A stretch of DNA of 64,000 nucleotides from an uncultured bacterium (GTDB lineage: Bacteria > Cyanobacteriota > Vampirovibrionia > Gastranaerophilales > Gastranaerophilaceae). Position 1 is the stretch's first letter; every line of letters starts with the position of its first letter. The stretch covers positions 1 through 64,000 of the forward strand of contig CADCKD010000004.1 in assembly GCA_902801985.1 (NCBI GenBank), in the 5' to 3' direction. This document shows, piece by piece, positions 26,496-33,634 of this stretch. The notes beneath the pieces were generated by a model. That model was not told the DNA's origin. It saw only the letters and a list, made by a program, of their open reading frames with translations, and did no database searches. The position numbers were made by a program, and so were the translations under genes.

Positions 26496-27010
26496 ACTTA
26501 AAGTTTTTAATGCAGATTAAAAGTTTTTACAATATAGTTTTGTAAAGTTGAGGGGATAGGCGTCGAATGATTCTGGGAATATTTCTTGATTTTTACGAAA
26601 TTTTTCAGAACATATTTTTAAAATCAGCAGTGCCGGAAATGTGGTTATATTGAACTTTGAATGCTATATTTCTTTAAGGGTATTTATAGTAAACAGCACC
26701 ATGATGGCATAAAAGCAAAAAGTGTAAGCTTTTCGGAACGTAAAAGGCATACCTTTCTGATAAATTTATAAAGTTGCGCAAGCTGAAAAACTTTCTTTCT
26801 CTTTTTGCGGAACTTTTCTCTTTCTTTTGAAAGAGTTATAGATGTTTTCCTTTATATACTTCTCAACAAAAACGTGTATAAGGATATTTTTTATGACGTT
26901 TATAAAACAAATAATATATTATTCTATGTTTATCTTATATAGCAAGTAATTTTTATATCCGTTACGGGGATAATTTCTACCCCCGAAACGCATATAAATT
27001 TTACTATTAC
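26496..27010. other. Non-coding stretch of the element
   Basis: No supported gene on either strand. It holds a short segment (about 26551-26590, GGGGATAGGCGTCGAAT...) resembling 25249-25285 (GGGGTATAATCGTCGAAT...), an inverted repeat GGGGATAATTTCTACCCC near 26967-26984, and a T/C-rich run at 26798-26830. It could contain an origin or transfer site for the element, but nothing proves that. Confidence 0.4.
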
Positions 27011-27421
27011 CTAAGAAGTATATTTTTTATCTTTTTTGCATCCTTTCCGGTATTTACCTCTTTTATCATAATACTCAAGGCATTTTCTTACACCTTCCTG
27101 CATAAGTGTATTTGTTTCTTCTGTCCTCCTTAGTCTACCATTTTTATCATAGCGGGATACATATATGTTTCTTGTTACGTTTGTTTTTATTGGCAAACTT
27201 TCGCATAATATAATTTCGGATTCGACCATCGCTTTAAGATAATTACGAATAGTTTTTTCTGACATTCCAATTACATCTATAAGCCCATCAATATCACACT
27301 GATAGCCACCATAAGCAATGATTATAGACAGGATAAGTGCAGCTGCAGGTTTAAGTTTCAAATCCCGCCACATAAATTCGCAAATTGTATAATAGTATTT
27401 GCTAGATTTGCAGTCTTCCAT
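27011..27421 (-). CDS. Winged-helix protein, probable replication/transcription regulator
   Basis: From the ATG at 27421 the protein has 136 residues. The central part 'LKPAAALILSIIIAYGG' then 'DIDGLIDVIGMSEKTIRNYLKAMVESEIIL' is a winged helix-turn-helix like those of element replication initiators and helper regulators, with a basic Tyr/Lys-rich C terminus. I choose 27421 because AAGGAG precedes it and it overlaps the upstream stop as TAATG; an in-frame ATG at 27454 lies inside the upstream gene. It is the second gene of the riboswitch-controlled operon. Confidence 0.7.
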   Translation of the reverse strand: MEDCKSSKYYYTICEFMWRDLKLKPAAALILSIIIAYGGYQCDIDGLIDVIGMSEKTIRNYLKAMVESEIILCESLPIKTNVTRNIYVSRYDKNGRLRRTEETNTLMQEGVRKCLEYYDKRGKYRKGCKKDKKYTS

Positions 27422-27633
27422 TATGCTGTTCTCCTTTGTTGTTCTTCGAGCCATGTAAAAAATTTGTCAACATCGATTAAAATCCTCCCTCGACCACCGG
27501 TCGGACTAATACGCGTGATGACTTTGTCAAAACCATTTGTTTCTGCATTAAAAATTAATCTCCTTAAAGTTCCTAGTGTAAATACGGGGTAATGTAAATT
27601 AAATTGTTGGAGGGTCAAAAAATTTATTGCCAT
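27421..27633 (-). CDS. Excisionase-like helix-turn-helix protein
   Basis: From the ATG at 27633 (AAGGAAA just upstream) the protein is 70 residues: 'FTLGTLRRLIFNAETNGFDKVITRISPTGGRGRILIDVDKFFTWLEEQ'-type layout, i.e. a MerR/AlpA-like HTH with a beta-wing and a closing helix, typical of recombination directionality factors and small DNA-binding proteins on integrative elements. The in-frame ATG at 27660 lacks a ribosome-binding site. It is the first gene after the SAM-I riboswitch and is coupled by TAATG to the winged-helix gene. Confidence 0.7.
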   Translation of the reverse strand: MAINFLTLQQFNLHYPVFTLGTLRRLIFNAETNGFDKVITRISPTGGRGRILIDVDKFFTWLEEQQRRTA

Positions 27634-27707
27634 TTTATTTTCCTTCTGCCTTTTGGGCATTTAACAGTATTATTATATTTTTGGTATTGTTTGTTAAATT
27701 TGTCTTT

Positions 27708-27719
27708 TTAAGGGGGCAT
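27708..27719 (-). other. Possible 3-codon leader peptide (Met-Pro-Pro)
   Basis: Between the riboswitch terminator and the excisionase-like gene, AGGAGAA (27732-27726) is followed six bases later by ATG CCC CCT TAA. The spacing is right for translation initiation, and consecutive prolines slow ribosomes. It may be coincidence. Confidence 0.25.
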
Positions 27720-27751
27720 ATTGTATTCTCCTGTGTTAGTTGTCATATATT

Positions 27752-27880
27752 AAAAAAGAACCCATCTTTGTGATGAGTTCTTCTTGTTTACTCATCGTTC
27801 AAGCTTTAGCACCTTGCCTTTCGGGTAGGTTGCTGTGTAGTCATCGGGCTTGTCCCTCGTACAACTCTTTATGAGTTTTT
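27752..27880 (-). promoter_or_regulatory. SAM-I (S-box) riboswitch with intrinsic terminator
   Basis: Read on the minus strand from 27877: P1 5' arm AACTCAT, GAGGGA (27858-27853), GCCCGATGA (27849-27841), CAGCAACC (27836-27829), a short P3 with GAAA loop, GCAAGGTGCTAA (27817-27806), and P1 3' arm GATGAGT (27796-27790). A terminator follows: AAGAACTCATC (27782-27772) pairs with GATGGGTTCTT (27768-27758), then six T. GATGAGT can pair alternatively with ACTCATC of the terminator, giving the antiterminator. All conserved S-box core words are present; P4 is unusually short. High SAM should therefore switch off the HTH operon downstream. Confidence 0.88.
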
Positions 27881-27916
27881 ATTTAATTTTTATGGAATAT
27901 CTACGTATTCCTATTT

Positions 27917-27938
27917 ACATTATAACACATGTTAATGT
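27917..27938. promoter_or_regulatory. -10 box of the riboswitch transcript within a palindrome
   Basis: TATAAT on the minus strand (complement of 27919-27924) lies about 40 bases upstream of the riboswitch. It is inside an inverted repeat, with arms beginning ACATTA and ending TAATGT and centred on AACACATGTT, so a repressor could block it. The -35 is weak. Confidence 0.5.
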
Positions 27939-27975
27939 TTTTTTAAACATACGAATAATTAAACTTCGCAAAAAT

Positions 27976-28998
27976 TTACAATGCTAGGAGTTCTTTCATA
28001 ATACGTGCGTGTTCTTCGGCCTTCTGTGTATTGCCAAGTTTACGGTAGCAGATTTCAAGCTTTTCGTGGGCTTTGTAGTTATAATCCTGAATTTCTAAAA
28101 TATTTTCAAAACACTTGATAGCTTTTTTGTAGTCCTGTTTATCCATATATGCAAAACCAAGTTTCAAATATAATGTAAAATAACGCCGTGAATATCCTCC
28201 ATAATTTTCAGGGTTATATTCATTTATATATTTGTAAGCTAAATCATATTCTCCTTTGTCCATGGCTTCATGTGCTAAATGTAATTTTTTTTCACGGCGT
28301 TGTGAAAATGCAAAATTTGGTATTGTTATTTTATCGTTTTTTCTATCTTCTATTTTGGATATCCAAATTTGGCGCAAATCTTGTGGTTCTCCTAGATCCT
28401 CCTTGAATTTTCTCATAGTTCGGGAGGCGGTTATAGGGCTTGCAATTTTGCAACCTAAAATTCCTATTCTTCTGACATCTCCTAGGGTTATGAAATTATG
28501 ACAATTTTCTTTGATAGTTGAATTTAATACACTGTAATTTTGAAATTCTATTGGATAAGATTTAACATAGTCTATTGCTTCATCATAATGACCGATAGTT
28601 TCTAACAGTATTACCCAGTCAACCCCAAATCCGCAATAATAGTGTGATTGATAAAAAGTTCTTAAGGAACTAATATGCCCAGAAATATTATTTCTAGTAT
28701 AAATTTTGTGGAGTGTCCTTTGGGTAATATCATATGCTGGGGGTTGGCCAATAGGGAGACAATCCCATGGTGAATAATAGGAATCATCTATACATTCTAC
28801 CCTTTGGTCGATAGATAAGATTTTATCCGAGCACATATTGAAGAATTTGTGTGCATAATGGATATTGCCAACATCGCAGTTTTTTATTTCAATTGGTACG
28901 GTCATATACCAACAAAATAGTAAAAATGCAAAAACTGTCCCAAGTATTACAATTCGTTTTCTAAATAATTCTTTTATTTTTTGTAAATATTTATTCAT
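27976..28998 (-). CDS. Membrane-anchored TPR protein (element cargo)
   Basis: The 340-residue protein has an N-terminal basic stretch and one membrane helix (about 16-34, 'IVILGTVFAFLLFCWYM'), a Cys/Tyr-rich extracytoplasmic region (about 38-220) and two or three TPR-like helix pairs at the C terminus (about 235-335, 'YRKLGNTQKAEEHARIM'). AAGGAG precedes the ATG. It is the last gene of a four-gene minus-strand operon (30102-27976). Function unknown; the Cys pairs suggest disulfides outside the cytoplasm. Confidence 0.7.
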   Translation of the reverse strand: MNKYLQKIKELFRKRIVILGTVFAFLLFCWYMTVPIEIKNCDVGNIHYAHKFFNMCSDKILSIDQRVECIDDSYYSPWDCLPIGQPPAYDITQRTLHKIYTRNNISGHISSLRTFYQSHYYCGFGVDWVILLETIGHYDEAIDYVKSYPIEFQNYSVLNSTIKENCHNFITLGDVRRIGILGCKIASPITASRTMRKFKEDLGEPQDLRQIWISKIEDRKNDKITIPNFAFSQRREKKLHLAHEAMDKGEYDLAYKYINEYNPENYGGYSRRYFTLYLKLGFAYMDKQDYKKAIKCFENILEIQDYNYKAHEKLEICYRKLGNTQKAEEHARIMKELLAL

Positions 28999-29011
28999 AC
29001 AACTCCTTTCT

Positions 29012-29317
29012 TTATGCTAGTAAATAAAATACTGAAAATACAGCCCAAATTCCTCCCCAATATTCCATGGAAATCCAAAATAATGTATCAGTGTGTTTTT
29101 TAAATTTATATCCTTGACCAAATTCATCATATAGGATAATATTATTGTTCTCAGGTTTATGAAGATATACTCCCCACAATGCAAGGATTATACCTCCAAT
29201 AATCCATCCTATTGCTGCTATTTTAGGATATTGTGGCAACAGGTATAAAAATGGCATTGAACATAATAATGGTATAACAATTGCCATAAAACCCCAGCCT
29301 TGCCAAACTATTAACAT
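29012..29317 (-). CDS. Small three-helix membrane protein (element cargo)
   Basis: The 101-residue protein has hydrophobic segments at about 8-27, 31-50 and 80-100, with a soluble loop of about 25 residues between the second and third. GGAGG precedes the ATG at ideal spacing. Gaps of 13 to 14 bases separate it from both neighbours in the operon. No family recognised. Confidence 0.65.
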   Translation of the reverse strand: MLIVWQGWGFMAIVIPLLCSMPFLYLLPQYPKIAAIGWIIGGIILALWGVYLHKPENNNIILYDEFGQGYKFKKHTDTLFWISMEYWGGIWAVFSVFYLLA

Positions 29318-29331
29318 TTATTCCTCCTTTT

Positions 29332-29829
29332 TTATCTTTGATATAAATATGGATTTGTATAGTTAGTATTATTTTGCTGATAGATGCAAGCCGTATTTAA
29401 TATGCCTTCTCCTATTGTTTCAGGAATTACACTTTCCCAACTTAAATTATAATCGGGAAGGGTTTTAATACCTTCTGTGATTGGTTCATCATGCAAATCG
29501 TAAAACGCGATACTCTTAGTTGCAATTTCTTTTTTCTGACAATTAATTACATATTGTACTTTTTTATACCACCATACTTTACCCAAGTATGCATTTATTT
29601 CTTTATCCTCATCATCGCCCTTGTTAAGATGTTTTAACCATACTGAGTAGCAGTTATTCCCTAAACAGTAGTGAGAAGAAATGCTTGAGGTATCTATAAA
29701 GCTTTTCCCATCTTGGCTAATAGTAATCCAGTTTGAGGCATACGCTTTGTTATTCTCATACATAATGAATTGACTTAATATAATTCCCAGTGATAAACCC
29801 AGTAATATTACTCGCTTTCTGATTTTCAT
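29332..29829 (-). CDS. Secreted protein resembling surface-adhesin E family
   Basis: The 165-residue protein begins with a signal peptide (cleavage near 'NKAYASN'). The mature part has the layout of the adhesin-E-like fold: 'WITISQDGKSFIDTSSIS', a Trp-containing strand 'YSVWLKHLN', 'VQYVINCQKKEIATKS', and 'WESVIPETIGEGILNTAC' with two conserved Cys. Such small extracytoplasmic domains are common near envelope proteins, their role poorly known. GGAGG precedes the ATG. Similarity is judged by eye. Confidence 0.65.
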   Translation of the reverse strand: MKIRKRVILLGLSLGIILSQFIMYENNKAYASNWITISQDGKSFIDTSSISSHYCLGNNCYSVWLKHLNKGDDEDKEINAYLGKVWWYKKVQYVINCQKKEIATKSIAFYDLHDEPITEGIKTLPDYNLSWESVIPETIGEGILNTACIYQQNNTNYTNPYLYQR

Positions 29830-29832
29830 CTA

Positions 29833-30102
29833 TTAATATCCTCCATATTGATATCCATATGATGGAATAGAGTATTGATTCTGCATACGTTGCATTTGTT
29901 GCATTTGCTGTTGATATTGCTGCTGTTGTTGAATCATTTGTTGCTGCTGCATTTGCATCATCTGTTGCTGTTGTTGCATCATTTGATTGTATTGCATTTG
30001 TTGTCTTTGTTGTTCCATTCTGCAATTGAAATCGTACAACCCACAGCCGTAGCAAGGTGTTAGCATTCCAATAATCAGACTTACAAATAAAATCTTCTTC
30101 AT
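29833..30102 (-). CDS. Gln/Met-rich secreted protein (element cargo)
   Basis: The 89-residue product has a signal peptide ('ILFVSLIIGMLTPCYGCG', where YGC could be a lipobox) followed by about 45 residues made almost wholly of Gln and Met in short runs, and a Tyr/Gly tail. The DNA is correspondingly a TTG/CTG/CAT repeat (29890-30015). GAGG lies upstream of the ATG. It heads the four-gene operon and is separated from the next gene by only three bases. Confidence 0.65.
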   Translation of the reverse strand: MKKILFVSLIIGMLTPCYGCGLYDFNCRMEQQRQQMQYNQMMQQQQQMMQMQQQQMIQQQQQYQQQMQQMQRMQNQYSIPSYGYQYGGY

Positions 30103-30276
30103 AAAACTATCCTCTTTTATTAATTATTACTTTTAATTAACTTTTTATATTAAATATTTTACCTTATTTCATGCCTGTATTCATCCTACTTGAGAAGTAT
30201 TTTTAGGTGTGAAAATTCTTATTTACTTTAAATATTTACTGGTAGAATCCGTTCAAATACAGGATAATAATTAATC

Positions 30277-30615
30277 ATGAATGAAAATAGTTTCAAAAAA
30301 TTGATTGGTAAAAGAGTTAGGTATTATAGGAATCTGCGTAACCTTACCCAAGAACAACTAGCTGAAATTATGGAATTCAATACGAAATCTATTTCTCTGT
30401 TAGAAAATGGTCATAATTATATTGCGCTTAACAAAGTTCCTAAGTTGTGTAATGCTCTTGGTATAGAACCGTATCAGCTGTTTATATTTGATAAAAGGAA
30501 TATGCGTACTGAAAATATTAAAGCTGATATCCAAGAAATATTAAATACTATGGATAATAAAAAACTTAAACTTGCATATAATCTTTTGTATACATTGGAA
30601 AATTATAATTTTTAA
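30277..30615 (+). CDS. XRE-family regulator (element)
   Basis: A 112-residue protein with an N-terminal HTH_3 domain ('IGKRVRYYRNLRNLTQEQLAEIMEFNTKSISLLENG', about 10-46) and a short helical C-terminal tail (about 75-112) probably for dimerisation. It is divergent from the cargo operon across 174 bases that include ATCC...GGAT inverted words, and is a candidate repressor of that operon and itself. No ribosome-binding site precedes the ATG. Confidence 0.82.
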   Translation: MNENSFKKLIGKRVRYYRNLRNLTQEQLAEIMEFNTKSISLLENGHNYIALNKVPKLCNALGIEPYQLFIFDKRNMRTENIKADIQEILNTMDNKKLKLAYNLLYTLENYNF

Positions 30616-30684
30616 AAATTCATTATACTAGTATTTTTGGCATTAGAGAGAAATTATTAATTAAATAATCTTATTGTTTGGCAC

Positions 30685-30713
30685 TTGAAATTCATATGAA
30701 GATATATTATAAT
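30685..30713 (+). promoter_or_regulatory. Promoter of a putative short RNA
   Basis: TTGAAA (30685-30690), 17 bases, TATAAT (30708-30713). Transcription would start near 30720, four bases before a hairpin ending in a T-run. Confidence 0.6.
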
Positions 30714-30719
30714 ATAAGT

Positions 30720-30768
30720 GTACAACCTTGAGTTTCTACCTGCTTATGCAAAGTGCTCAAGGTTTTTT
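30720..30768 (+). ncRNA. Putative 49-nt RNA beside the Abi gene
   Basis: From the promoter at 30685-30713 the transcript would be only about 49 bases: AACCTTGAG (30724-30732) pairs with CTCAAGGTT (30756-30764), enclosing a 23-base loop with an inner TGC-TTAT-GCA, followed by TTTTTT. It could instead be just the terminator of the XRE gene, but it has its own good promoter and lies 12 bases from the end of the converging Abi gene. Confidence 0.45.
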
Positions 30769-30780
30769 GCATTATTATTT

Positions 30781-31458
30781 TTATTTCATCATTTTATATA
30801 GCATTTTCATTACTTCGTGTGGGAAGTTATTTGTTCTTTCAAATAAACCAGAATTATCTTTTGGTAAGTATGACATAATATCACAAATATTATTATATAA
30901 AACTCCAAACTTGTCTTTCTTATGTAGTATAGGCTCATAATGGAATATTCGATTTCTTAATTTTTTTATTTTGTTTAGTTTTTCAGATATTTCATGGATT
31001 TTCTCTTGTTTATCTTGAGGGTAATCAATGAATACTCCCCTAAAAGCACCTTTTTTAGTCCATATTTTGGGGTTGTATTTTTTAGAACATAAATTTACCC
31101 AAAAACCAAAAGTTAATTCAGAAATTAATTTGCCATGTGTAATATCTTCTAATTTATATTTTGACTGTAAAGTATTATAAGCTTGTATTAATTTATTATG
31201 GTCAAAATCAAATAACAGATTTTGCTTTTCGATTTCATTCTCAAGCCATGTCACAGAAAATATTGTTTGCATCATTGTATCAATAGCATTACGTAAATGA
31301 ATCTCTACCATTGACAATGCAGGATAAAGAGATTGAGAAGTTTTTAAGTTAAGTTCATACATTTGTAGCAAGTAATCTTCGGTTATGTCTTCTTTTCCGT
31401 AGCCGAAAGATTTTAATCTCTCAATTCCAATGGTTGCTCTGTATTTATCTAAATTCAT
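30781..31458 (-). CDS. Abi_2-like HEPN protein
   Basis: The 225-residue protein matches the Abi_2 (AbiD/AbiF-like) pattern: 'YPALSMVEIHLRNAIDTMM', 'ELTFGFWVNLCSKKYNPKIW' and 'LNKIKKLRNRIFHYEPIL'. The last block contains R-x4-H (RNRIFH), the HEPN ribonuclease signature. Known members act in abortive-infection phage defence, probably by RNA cleavage. It lies next to the integrase on the element and ends near the short-RNA locus. Assignment to defence is by family; the trigger is unknown. Confidence 0.85.
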   Translation of the reverse strand: MNLDKYRATIGIERLKSFGYGKEDITEDYLLQMYELNLKTSQSLYPALSMVEIHLRNAIDTMMQTIFSVTWLENEIEKQNLLFDFDHNKLIQAYNTLQSKYKLEDITHGKLISELTFGFWVNLCSKKYNPKIWTKKGAFRGVFIDYPQDKQEKIHEISEKLNKIKKLRNRIFHYEPILHKKDKFGVLYNNICDIMSYLPKDNSGLFERTNNFPHEVMKMLYKMMK

Positions 31459-31571
31459 ATTCCTAAAATTCTTTCTATAATTTTATTTATTTTAAACATC
31501 TTTTGTATAAAAATTGTAGCTTATTTTTAGGGAGTTTTTCAAGTTATTAATTATGTATTATAACTTATATG

Positions 31572-32645
31572 TTATTCTTTAAACATTCTATTATTCATAT
31601 CTTCTAATACATTTGCTGTATGTCCCTTTGTTAAATGCGAATATCTTTTAACCATTTGCAGCGTTTTATGCCCCAGTACTTCGGCGATTTCGCTCAGAGT
31701 CTTACCACTCATTGCAAGATAACTCGCTGCTGTATGTCGTAAATCATGAAATCGGAAATCCTTTATCCCAGCTTTTTTAACAGCATTATTAAAAGCTTTT
31801 ATTCTGTTGCAAGGCTTTTGTGGATTTGTTCCAGGGAATAAAAATTTATTTTTAATACTTCTAATTTTGGAATATTCCAAGAGCTCTTTTTGGATAATTT
31901 TTGTAATCGGGACTCCTCGGTTCTCTCCGTTTTTGGTATTCATAAAGTAAAAAAGATTGTTTTTCAAATCTATATTATCCCAAGTTAGTGATATTATTTC
32001 GCTGTATCTTGCTCCGGTAGAAAGGGCAATTAATGTAGTCAAATATAATTCGTATGATGATTTTCGGCACTCATCAAGGAGAATTTTAATTTCTTCTTTT
32101 GTCAAAAATCTTACTCGGGCATTATCTTCTGTTTCTTTTCTTACATTATAAACGGGGTTTTCACTCATCCATCCCCAGTCTTTTACGGCAAATGAGAAAA
32201 CAATTGAAAGTGTTGAAAGATATCGATTTATTGTAGCCTTAGATAATGTTTTGTTACCTTTTATTATATGTTTGCTTGGCTCATGTGATAATATGTCTTT
32301 ATATTCTGTTATTAAGGGTGTGTTTATGCTGGATAAATAATATTTACCAATTTTGGATTTCCACCAGTTCAAATGTAGTAAAAATTTTTGTTGGTCGCTC
32401 TTTCTTTTTGGTAGTTCATATTTTATATATCTGTCAATTAGTTCTTCTACGGTATGCCTGCTTGCTTCATACTCTTTAAAGTAGATACCTCTTTTAATGT
32501 CTGTTTCTGTTTGTTTTGCCCATTCAACAGCATCCGTTTTTCTATTAAAAGTCTTACTTACATGAGGGTAACCTTTTATTCTGATTGAAACAGTGTATGT
32601 ATATTTTTTCTTATTTTTTGAATATCGTTCTTTGATTTCTGCCAT
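31572..32645 (-). CDS. int: Tyrosine-recombinase integrase
   Basis: The 357-residue phage-type integrase has an N-terminal AP2-like arm-binding domain (about 1-60, 'YTVSIRIKGYPHVSKTFNRK'), a SAM-like core-binding domain (about 65-160) and a catalytic domain with R in 'STGARYSEI', 'HDLRHTAASYLA' (HxxR), 'LGHKTLQMV' and the nucleophile in 'KRYSHLT'. It sits just inside the right att repeat and should integrate into the tRNA 3' end. The presence of an arm-binding domain agrees with the arm-type repeats found at both ends. Confidence 0.95.
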   Translation of the reverse strand: MAEIKERYSKNKKKYTYTVSIRIKGYPHVSKTFNRKTDAVEWAKQTETDIKRGIYFKEYEASRHTVEELIDRYIKYELPKRKSDQQKFLLHLNWWKSKIGKYYLSSINTPLITEYKDILSHEPSKHIIKGNKTLSKATINRYLSTLSIVFSFAVKDWGWMSENPVYNVRKETEDNARVRFLTKEEIKILLDECRKSSYELYLTTLIALSTGARYSEIISLTWDNIDLKNNLFYFMNTKNGENRGVPITKIIQKELLEYSKIRSIKNKFLFPGTNPQKPCNRIKAFNNAVKKAGIKDFRFHDLRHTAASYLAMSGKTLSEIAEVLGHKTLQMVKRYSHLTKGHTANVLEDMNNRMFKE

Positions 32646-32670
32646 ATATAGACTCGCTTTCGAGGTTAAA

Positions 32671-32693
32671 AATTTGTCGTAAATTTGTCGTAA
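32671..32693. promoter_or_regulatory. Right arm-type integrase sites
   Basis: AATTTGTCGTAA occurs twice head-to-tail (32671-32682 and 32682-32693), between the integrase gene and the right att core. The word also occurs near the left end at 25127. Confidence 0.65.
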
Positions 32694-32812
32694 TAAAATG
32701 TAAATTTTGCTAAAAATTCATAACAATTCTAATTAAATTATAACACATAAAAATCTTAAAATCAAGATATAATAAGAAATTTTAAACTTATATCTTAAAT
32801 TGATTTTATACG

Positions 32813-32868
32813 GCAGAGGACTCATAATCCTTTGGTCGTGGGTTCGAATCCCTCCGGGCCCAAATTTA
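32813..32868 (+). repeat. attR core (56-bp direct repeat, displaced tRNA 3' end)
   Basis: Identical to 24996-25051. It lacks the tRNA acceptor 5' strand and D-arm and so is a non-functional tRNA remnant marking the original 3' half of the chromosomal gene. Confidence 0.9.
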
Positions 32869-32873
32869 ATTAA

Positions 32874-32898
32874 AGAGAGCGTTTTAGCTCTCTTTTTT
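32874..32898 (+). terminator. Original terminator of the tRNA gene
   Basis: AAGAGAGC and GCTCTCTT pair across GTTTTA and are followed by a T-run. It lies just beyond the right att core and would have followed the tRNA before the element integrated. Confidence 0.65.
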
Positions 32899-32942
32899 AG
32901 TGCCAAAATTTGGTGAGGGCCTCTCACCCAGTGGGTTCGACT

Positions 32943-33031
32943 TCCTCCATCCTTTGAAGATACTTAATCTTCTCGGACGGAGTTAAATACTTAATTTGCA
33001 GGTCAGGCATTTGCCTGACGGATTTTTTTGT
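32943..33031. repeat. Inverted copy of the 24.87-kb hairpin, then a terminator-like hairpin
   Basis: Bases 32943-32975 resemble the reverse complement of 24874-24905, sharing GAAGATACTTAATCTT. Bases 33002-33019 then form GTCAGG...CCTGAC followed by T7 (33023-33029). A C10T8 homopolymer run follows at 33066-33083. No gene is seen between 32900 and 33100. Confidence 0.5.
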
Positions 33032-33103
33032 TAGGCTGAAAGTCTGACCTACATCTTTCATAATACCCCCCCCCCTTTTTTTTATATATAAAGTCTATAA
33101 TGT

Positions 33104-33298
33104 TTGCATAATTGCTTATGTTTTACAAATTGTTATGATAATTATCGCGGGTATATATACAAAAATAATATATATGATGATGTAAAATTATTTAATAAAT
33201 CTCAAGAAAAACAGGCGTTTATTGATTTGTCCGGATCTTTTATGGACATAATGAAGTCAGCGCTAAAAGCATTTAAATTTTATAACATAGAAGATTAA
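33104..33298 (+). CDS. Doubtful 64-residue frame
   Basis: The frame from a TTG is open, and its second half ('LFNKSQEKQAFIDLSGSFMDIMKSALKAFKFYN') looks protein-like, but there is no ribosome-binding site and the N-terminal half is implausible. It may be the tail of a decayed gene. Confidence 0.25.
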   Translation: MHNCLCFTNCYDNYRGYIYKNNIYDDVKLFNKSQEKQAFIDLSGSFMDIMKSALKAFKFYNIED

Positions 33299-33309
33299 GA
33301 TTACTTTTA

Positions 33310-33546
33310 TTAAGCTTTAATCGGAATCCAAACTTCTGCGTATGTGGAGAGATTGCTTACAACCCCGTTTGCATACCCATCCCCATTGTGTGCAATTGCT
33401 CCGTGGCCGTATAATGCTGCTTTGCCTTTAGTGTATCCTTGAGTTTTAGGATTCCATAGAACTATTGCACCCTCTGGGAACTCAGAATCCTTCAATCCTT
33501 TAACATCAACCTTTTTCCACCTGTTTTTTAATACGGGATCTGACAT
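33310..33546 (-). CDS. Short CHAP-like protein or fragment
   Basis: The 78-residue product contains 'FPEGAIVLWNPKTQGYTKGKAALYGHGAIAHNGDGYANG' spread over residues 24-62, which resembles the His-containing half of CHAP/NlpC-type peptidase domains, but the catalytic Cys half is absent. A ribosome-binding site (GGGGAG) precedes the ATG. It could be a truncated cell-wall hydrolase or a small immunity/inhibitor derived from one. Confidence 0.5.
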   Translation of the reverse strand: MSDPVLKNRWKKVDVKGLKDSEFPEGAIVLWNPKTQGYTKGKAALYGHGAIAHNGDGYANGVVSNLSTYAEVWIPIKA

Positions 33547-33572
33547 TAATTTCTCCCCAAATTTGTATGCTA

Positions 33573-33601
33573 TTGTTTTTCGTGTTTGCTTTTAATATAA
33601 T
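33573..33601 (+). promoter_or_regulatory. Promoter of glyS
   Basis: TTGTTT (33573-33578), 17 bases, TATAAT (33596-33601), with a 33-base leader before the ATG. Confidence 0.65.
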
Positions 33602-33634
33602 GTTGTAGAGGAAAAGAAAGAGTAGGAAAAATAA

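Larger units (their letters stand above)
24996..32868. mobile_element. tRNA-integrated mobile element of about 7.8 kb
   Basis: Boundaries are the 56-bp direct repeats 24996-25051 and 32813-32868, offset by 7817 bases. Inside are a tyrosine integrase next to the right end (31572-32645), arm-type repeats near both ends (25127-25150 and 32671-32693), an excisionase-like HTH and a winged-HTH gene behind a SAM-I riboswitch, an XRE regulator, an Abi_2/HEPN gene with an adjacent short RNA, and a four-gene cargo operon of membrane or secreted proteins. No conjugation, relaxase, capsid or terminase gene is present, so it would have to move as a satellite or by hitch-hiking. Confidence 0.9.

Noticed and set aside
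26798-26830. Coding remnant in the T/C-rich stretch
   Set aside because: Both strands give short protein-like strings but without starts or continuity; low-complexity sequence explains them.
29756-30055. Frames antisense or alternate to the Gln/Met-rich gene
   Set aside because: They arise from the same trinucleotide-like repeat DNA read in other frames; only the frame with signal peptide and ribosome-binding site is supported.
32733-32927. Minus-strand frame with 'GPGGIRTHDQRI'
   Set aside because: Antisense of the tRNA(CAU) 3' remnant at attR.
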